DNA of 64,000 bases from Bacteroides luhongzhouii (GTDB taxonomy: Bacteria; Bacteroidota; Bacteroidia; Bacteroidales; Bacteroidaceae): NCBI RefSeq assembly GCF_009193295.2, contig NZ_CP059973.1:2046001-2110000 (forward strand), written 5' to 3'. The translations under genes and the position numbers were made by a program. The first letter of the stretch is position 1, and every line of letters starts with the position of its first letter. The notes beneath the pieces were generated by a model. That model saw only the letters and a program-made list of their open reading frames with translations, had not been told where the DNA came from and did no database searches. Below are positions 60,470-64,000 of this stretch, piece by piece.

Positions 60470-61609
60470 ATGAATAAACATAGATTCAATTATTTGGTGT
60501 TAGGAGGCATGGCATTGCTGATGAGTGCTTGCAATAACAGCGAGAGCAACTTGTTAGAGCCTAAACTTTATTTTGAAAATAGGGAATATGTATTCTCGTT
60601 AGAAGATGAAAGTGAAGTAAAGACGTTTGATTTGGCTTCAAGGCTTTCTTCTATGGTCTCCTCTCAGGTAGATGTATCGTATACCATAGCTGATCAAAGT
60701 GTGCTGGACGAATACAATACGCAGTATGGAACGGCCTATGAAATGTTCGATGCATCGAATGTAAAATTAAGTAGTGCAACTTCAATTATTCCAAGTGGAA
60801 AGTTGTATGCGGAAAACGTGCAGTTGGAACTCTCTAATCTGGAGGCACTTGAAGAGGGGAAATCATATGCTTTGCCAGTGCGTGTGCAGTCGGCTTCTAT
60901 ATCGACTCTTCCCGGAACAAGCATTGCTTATTTCATTCTCTCTAAACCTCTAAAGATTACGAAGGTCGGTACATTTAATAGTAATTACATTTCAGTAAAA
61001 TTCCCAGTCGGAACTTATTTCTCATCGTTCACTTATGAGGCATTGGTTTATATCGACAGGTTTGGCGATAACAATACGATTATGGGAACTGAAGGCAAAA
61101 TGATCCTTCGTATCGGTGACGCAGGAGGAGGGGTAACTCCTAGGGATATTCTGGAAGTCGCAGGAACACAGGGATATAAAGTCAAGGAGGCATTACAGTC
61201 GAAACGTTGGTATCATATCGCTTTGACTTATGACCAACCTTTGGGAAAAACGGCTATTTATGTCAATGGTTCGAAATGGGCTGGATCGGACTGGGCTATT
61301 CCTGGTTTTGATCCGAATTCAGATGTAGGTTTCAACATCGGTAAGATTCCGCGTTTCCCATGGGGAGAACGTCCGTTGTATGGTAAAATGTGTGAACTTC
61401 GTGTTTGGAACGTAGCTCGTACGGAAAATCAACTTAAACAAAATGTGCTGGGCGTTGATCCGAAATCGGATGGGTTGGTACTCTATTATAAGTTGAATGG
61501 AACGGAAGTTGAAGAAGGAGGAGCCATTACAGACTCTACCGGCAAAATAAATGGTACAACTAATGGTATAAAAATTGCCACACTGGATACTCCGGTGGCT
61601 ATTGAATAG
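60470..61609 (+). CDS. DUF1735/LamG-domain surface lipoprotein
   Basis: Lipoprotein of 379 residues with lipobox Leu-Met-Ser-Ala-Cys followed by Asn-Asn-Ser-Glu. Residues about 30-155 resemble DUF1735, an Ig-like domain common in GH18 loci. Residues about 165-360 are a LamG/concanavalin-like fold (WYHIALTYDQPLGKTAIYVNG in the core, ELRVWNVARTENQ near the end). It should bind glycan at the cell surface. It is the last gene of the operon, before the terminator at 61718. Confidence 0.85.
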   Translation: MNKHRFNYLVLGGMALLMSACNNSESNLLEPKLYFENREYVFSLEDESEVKTFDLASRLSSMVSSQVDVSYTIADQSVLDEYNTQYGTAYEMFDASNVKLSSATSIIPSGKLYAENVQLELSNLEALEEGKSYALPVRVQSASISTLPGTSIAYFILSKPLKITKVGTFNSNYISVKFPVGTYFSSFTYEALVYIDRFGDNNTIMGTEGKMILRIGDAGGGVTPRDILEVAGTQGYKVKEALQSKRWYHIALTYDQPLGKTAIYVNGSKWAGSDWAIPGFDPNSDVGFNIGKIPRFPWGERPLYGKMCELRVWNVARTENQLKQNVLGVDPKSDGLVLYYKLNGTEVEEGGAITDSTGKINGTTNGIKIATLDTPVAIE

Positions 61610-61717
61610 TGACAAACATAAGTTTGTGAAATACCAGTATATCCAGATAAGTTAATCGGCAAATAAATAGCTGAACTTGAATAAACAGGGACTGGTTTTT
61701 AGGTAAAGAGAAGAAGG
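61610..61717. other. Spacer between the LamG gene and its terminator
   Basis: Short AT-rich stretch without a visible gene. Confidence 0.4.
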
Positions 61718-61759
61718 AAACCTGCGAATAAAGCTAATGCTTGTTCGCAGGTTTTTTTA
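61718..61759 (+). terminator. Terminator of the GH18 locus, intron insertion site
   Basis: AAACCTGCGAA (61718-61728) pairs with TTCGCAGGTTT (61744-61754), and the T-run continues to 61758. The group II intron begins directly after it. Confidence 0.88.
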
Positions 61760-63579
61760 GTATGCTCGGCATGAGTATTAGCTACCGGGTGCAAGTCCCC
61801 AATGAGCCCTAATAGCGGGAATCATACAGCCAATAGCAATGGTGTCCCTCGTGAGGTGGAATCTGAAGGAAGCTGGCGGCAAACATCTGGTCTGACGTAC
61901 AGAAACTTCATATAAGGCATATAACCGTGGGTAAGGTTGCTAAAGAAACCAAAGCCCTATAGCTATTCGGAACGGTTGGTGTAAATGAAGCAGACATAAG
62001 ATGGAAAGTTAATACCCTTATCCGAGGAGGTCTCACGGACGTACAGAATAGTTTTTTTTTACGAAATGTATGGAGTAAAGCTTACCGTGAGAAGTCAGCA
62101 GAGGTCATAGTAGTGGGGGTAGTCGATACGTTCCATGAAGGACTGAACCTAATAATTAAACGATAGTAATTGAAAGTTACCTTATGAAGGATAGAATGCA
62201 GAAAACATCAGCTCAAGCTAATGGTTGCCCTCAAAGAGCTAGGACGGAATCCGAATGGAATGGGGGAGTGCAGACTTTCATGTGGATGACTGAAGACAAC
62301 ATCGTGGAAGTACCATTTGACAAAGAGCACCTGTTGGAAACCATCCTCAGTCCCTTGAATCTGAATAAAGCCTATAAGGCTGTAGTCAGAAACAACGGTA
62401 ATGGCGGTATCGATAAGATGTCATGTGAGCAACTGTTGCCATGGCTAATCCCCAATAAGGATGAACTAATAAGTTCTTTGCAGTCCGGGACTTACCGTCC
62501 CAACCCTGTTCTCAGGGTAGAAATTCCAAAGGATAATGTCAAGAAACGCCTTTTAGGTATCCCCACTGTGGTAGACCGTCTGGTGCAACAAGCCATAAAC
62601 CAAGTACTGCCCCCGATATACGAGCGTCAGTTTTCCAAGAGAAGTTACGGTTTCCGTCCCAAAGTGGGCTGCCATGATGCCCTTCGGAGAGCGCAAAAGA
62701 TAGTGGATGAAGGCTATAAATACGTAGTCGATCTCGATCTTGAATGCTTCTTTGATACGGTAAGTCATAGCAAGCTGATAGAAATACTCAGCCGCACCAT
62801 AAAGGATGGAAGGGTAATAAGTCTAATACACAAATATCTTTGCAGTGGTGTAATAAACCGGGGATTGTTCGAGATGAATACAGAAGGGACTCCCCAAGGA
62901 GGCCCTCTAAGTCCTCTGTTGAGCAACATCATGCTCAATGAACTGGATAAGGAGCTGGAAAGACGCATGCTTCCCTTTGTCCGTTACGCAGATGATGCGA
63001 TTATATTCTGCAAATCCAAACGAGCTGCCCAACGTGTAAGGGAATCAATAACTCGGTTCATAGAGGGTAAACTCTTCCTTAAAGTGAACCGTGAAAAGAC
63101 TGTTGTGTCTTATGTAAGAGAGGTAAAGTTCCTGGGCTACTCCTTTTATGTAATGAGAGGACAATGTCTTCTGACAGTGCACTCCAAATCCAAGAACAAG
63201 ATGAAATCAACACTCAAAGAGTTGACAAGTCGCAGTAATGGTTGGGGTTATGATATTAGGAAACAGAAACTCAAGAATTACATAAGAGGCTGGATTGCCT
63301 ACTTTCATCTTGCACAAATAAAACGTTTCTGTATTGAAACTGACGAATGGTTAAGGCGACGTATACGCATGTATATTTGGAAATCATGGAAGAATGTCAA
63401 GACCAGAGTGGCTAACCTAAAGAAATGTGGTGTTCTTGACTGGCAAGCCTATCAATGGGGAAACACGCGTCTTGGCTATTGGCGTGTGTCAAACAGCAGA
63501 TTGGTAACCTCTGCAATGTCTAATGATATGCTGCGTAAAGCTGGCTATGTGGTACTAATGGACTGCCTACTCGATTATA
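61760..63579 (+). mobile_element. Group II intron (class C-like), 3' end apparently missing
   Basis: The 5' end is set at GTATG (61760-61764), near the GUGYG rule, right after the terminator T-run. Bases 61760-62183 have the look of domain I structural RNA, including CTC-GGCAT-GAG and an ACCGGGTGCAAGTCCC stretch. The encoded reverse transcriptase fills domain IV. Downstream of the conserved part of the protein (about 63579) I could not find a domain V hairpin or domain VI. Insertion just after a terminator is the known preference of class C introns. The 3' limit is approximate. Confidence 0.75.
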
Positions 63580-63719
63580 CCTGTCATGGGGATATCTTGT
63601 CTCTAGTGTTGATTAAGGATCAACGTAAAAAGCAGAGGGGGCTCATTTTTATGCATATAATTTATGCGGTTCATGTAAACCAATATGTAAACCGGAAAAA
63701 TACGAATAAAATCTGTTGA
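62184..63719 (+). CDS. ltrA: Group II intron reverse transcriptase/maturase
   Basis: Intron-encoded protein of 511 residues. Reverse transcriptase blocks are intact: RVEIPKDNVKKRLLGIPTVV and QFSKRSYGFRPKVGCHDA (about 110-165), DLDLECFFDTV (about 183-193), EGTPQGGPLSPLLSN, and the catalytic YADD at 268-271. The maturase X domain follows (IRGWIAYFHLAQIKRF, about 367-382). There is no En endonuclease domain, as in class C proteins. After about residue 465 the sequence stops resembling the family, and about 45 extra residues run on to 63719, suggesting the original end was lost. Confidence 0.92.
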   Translation: MKDRMQKTSAQANGCPQRARTESEWNGGVQTFMWMTEDNIVEVPFDKEHLLETILSPLNLNKAYKAVVRNNGNGGIDKMSCEQLLPWLIPNKDELISSLQSGTYRPNPVLRVEIPKDNVKKRLLGIPTVVDRLVQQAINQVLPPIYERQFSKRSYGFRPKVGCHDALRRAQKIVDEGYKYVVDLDLECFFDTVSHSKLIEILSRTIKDGRVISLIHKYLCSGVINRGLFEMNTEGTPQGGPLSPLLSNIMLNELDKELERRMLPFVRYADDAIIFCKSKRAAQRVRESITRFIEGKLFLKVNREKTVVSYVREVKFLGYSFYVMRGQCLLTVHSKSKNKMKSTLKELTSRSNGWGYDIRKQKLKNYIRGWIAYFHLAQIKRFCIETDEWLRRRIRMYIWKSWKNVKTRVANLKKCGVLDWQAYQWGNTRLGYWRVSNSRLVTSAMSNDMLRKAGYVVLMDCLLDYTCHGDILSLVLIKDQRKKQRGLIFMHIIYAVHVNQYVNRKNTNKIC

Positions 63720-63920
63720 ATCCATAAAGCGAAGATATTACGGAGAAAGCTTTCTACTGTAATTATGATCTTTTTAGGGAACTTTCCAAGTAATGATTGG
63801 TGCTGCTTCCGATGACATAAGATTACAGACGAAAGTAGCTATAAAATAGGAGATACTATCTTTGGCAGTTCGATATGTTCTCAGTACATTTGTTTCTGAT
63901 AAAAGAAATAAATGTTCAAG
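63720..63920. other. Region between the intron protein and rhuM
   Basis: No gene or intron domain V/VI recognised. It may contain the rhuM promoter and the broken intron end. Confidence 0.4.
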
Positions 63921-64000
63921 ATGAATATGGAAGAAAGTAATAACGGAAGCAAGAAACTGCAAATACGCAATAGTACGGCTGAATTTCTTATTTTTCAGAT
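63921..64000 (+). CDS. Start of a RhuM-family gene (cut by window edge)
   Basis: ATG at 63921 (or 63927) opens a frame to the window end. The 26 visible residues include KKLQIRNSTAEFLIFQ, the usual start of Bacteroides 'virulence RhuM family' proteins as I recall them. These proteins have a Bro-N/KilA-N-like DNA-binding part and are often in islands or near restriction systems. Only the N-terminus is seen. Confidence 0.6.
   Translation, partial: MNMEESNNGSKKLQIRNSTAEFLIFQ

Noticed and set aside
52174..61810. tRNA-Leu 3' end duplicated as an attachment site
   Set aside because: A short GCAAGTCCC match lies in the intron near 61790, but it belongs to intron structural RNA and is too short to be an attachment repeat.

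Overview
This window looks like a chromosomal stretch of a gut Bacteroides. The signs are three SusC/SusD outer-membrane uptake loci, Bacteroides-type promoters (a TAnnTTTG box at -7, sometimes with TTTG at -33), and many lipoproteins with a Cys-Asp/Glu start. The starch locus is colinear with the B. thetaiotaomicron sus genes. Base composition and gene order are ordinary for the genus. The species cannot be fixed from the sequence alone.

Layout. (1) 1-8845, minus strand: a SusC/SusD locus whose only enzyme is an endonuclease/exonuclease/phosphatase-fold (EEP) lipoprotein, with two BACON-type surface lipoproteins. It is cut by the left edge. A decayed ECF sigma factor lies just upstream. (2) 9498-12744, plus strand: a glycosyltransferase, RadC, a DUF59 iron-sulfur protein and LpxH. 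An array of four GC-rich palindromes lies before radC. (3) 12984-24958: a compact starch utilization system (susA, susB, susC, susD, susE on the minus strand; susR divergent), without susF or susG. susA and susB share a promoter with a probable SusR operator. (4) 25111-32852: alkaline phosphatase, EF-P, ribosomal protein L34, and a run of PASTA protein, RluD-type pseudouridine synthase, D-Ala-D-Ala ligase, acyltransferase, NigD-like lipoprotein and rhodanese. (5) 32893-38352, minus strand: PAP2 phosphatase and arginine/proline genes (argF', proA, proB), with a second palindrome array between proB and proA. (6) 38458-47009: aminotransferase, DUF2007 protein, MurI, then an envelope operon (DUF6242 lipoprotein, UppS, BamA, two Skp/OmpH chaperones). 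(7) 47009-52257: ribD, prmC, recX, pyrE, an SRPBCC protein, argH, tRNA-Gly and tRNA-Leu. (8) 52540-61609: an ECF sigma/FecR-controlled N-glycan-type locus with a GH18 enzyme and a LamG lipoprotein. (9) 61760-64000: a group II intron placed directly after that locus's terminator, apparently lacking its 3' catalytic domains, then the first codons of a RhuM-family gene.

How the parts work together. The sus genes should bind starch at the surface (SusC/D/E) and degrade the imported oligosaccharides in the periplasm (SusA, SusB), with SusR sensing maltose or related sugars across the inner membrane. The GH18 locus should release and import N-glycans or similar GlcNAc-containing glycans, with induction relayed through the STN domain of its SusC to FecR and the sigma factor. 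The left locus probably handles a phosphodiester-containing substrate. The most unusual signals are the two independent four-palindrome arrays with 22- and 23-bp period, the shared susA/susB upstream element, the enzyme-poor EEP SusCD locus, and the intron inserted behind a terminator.
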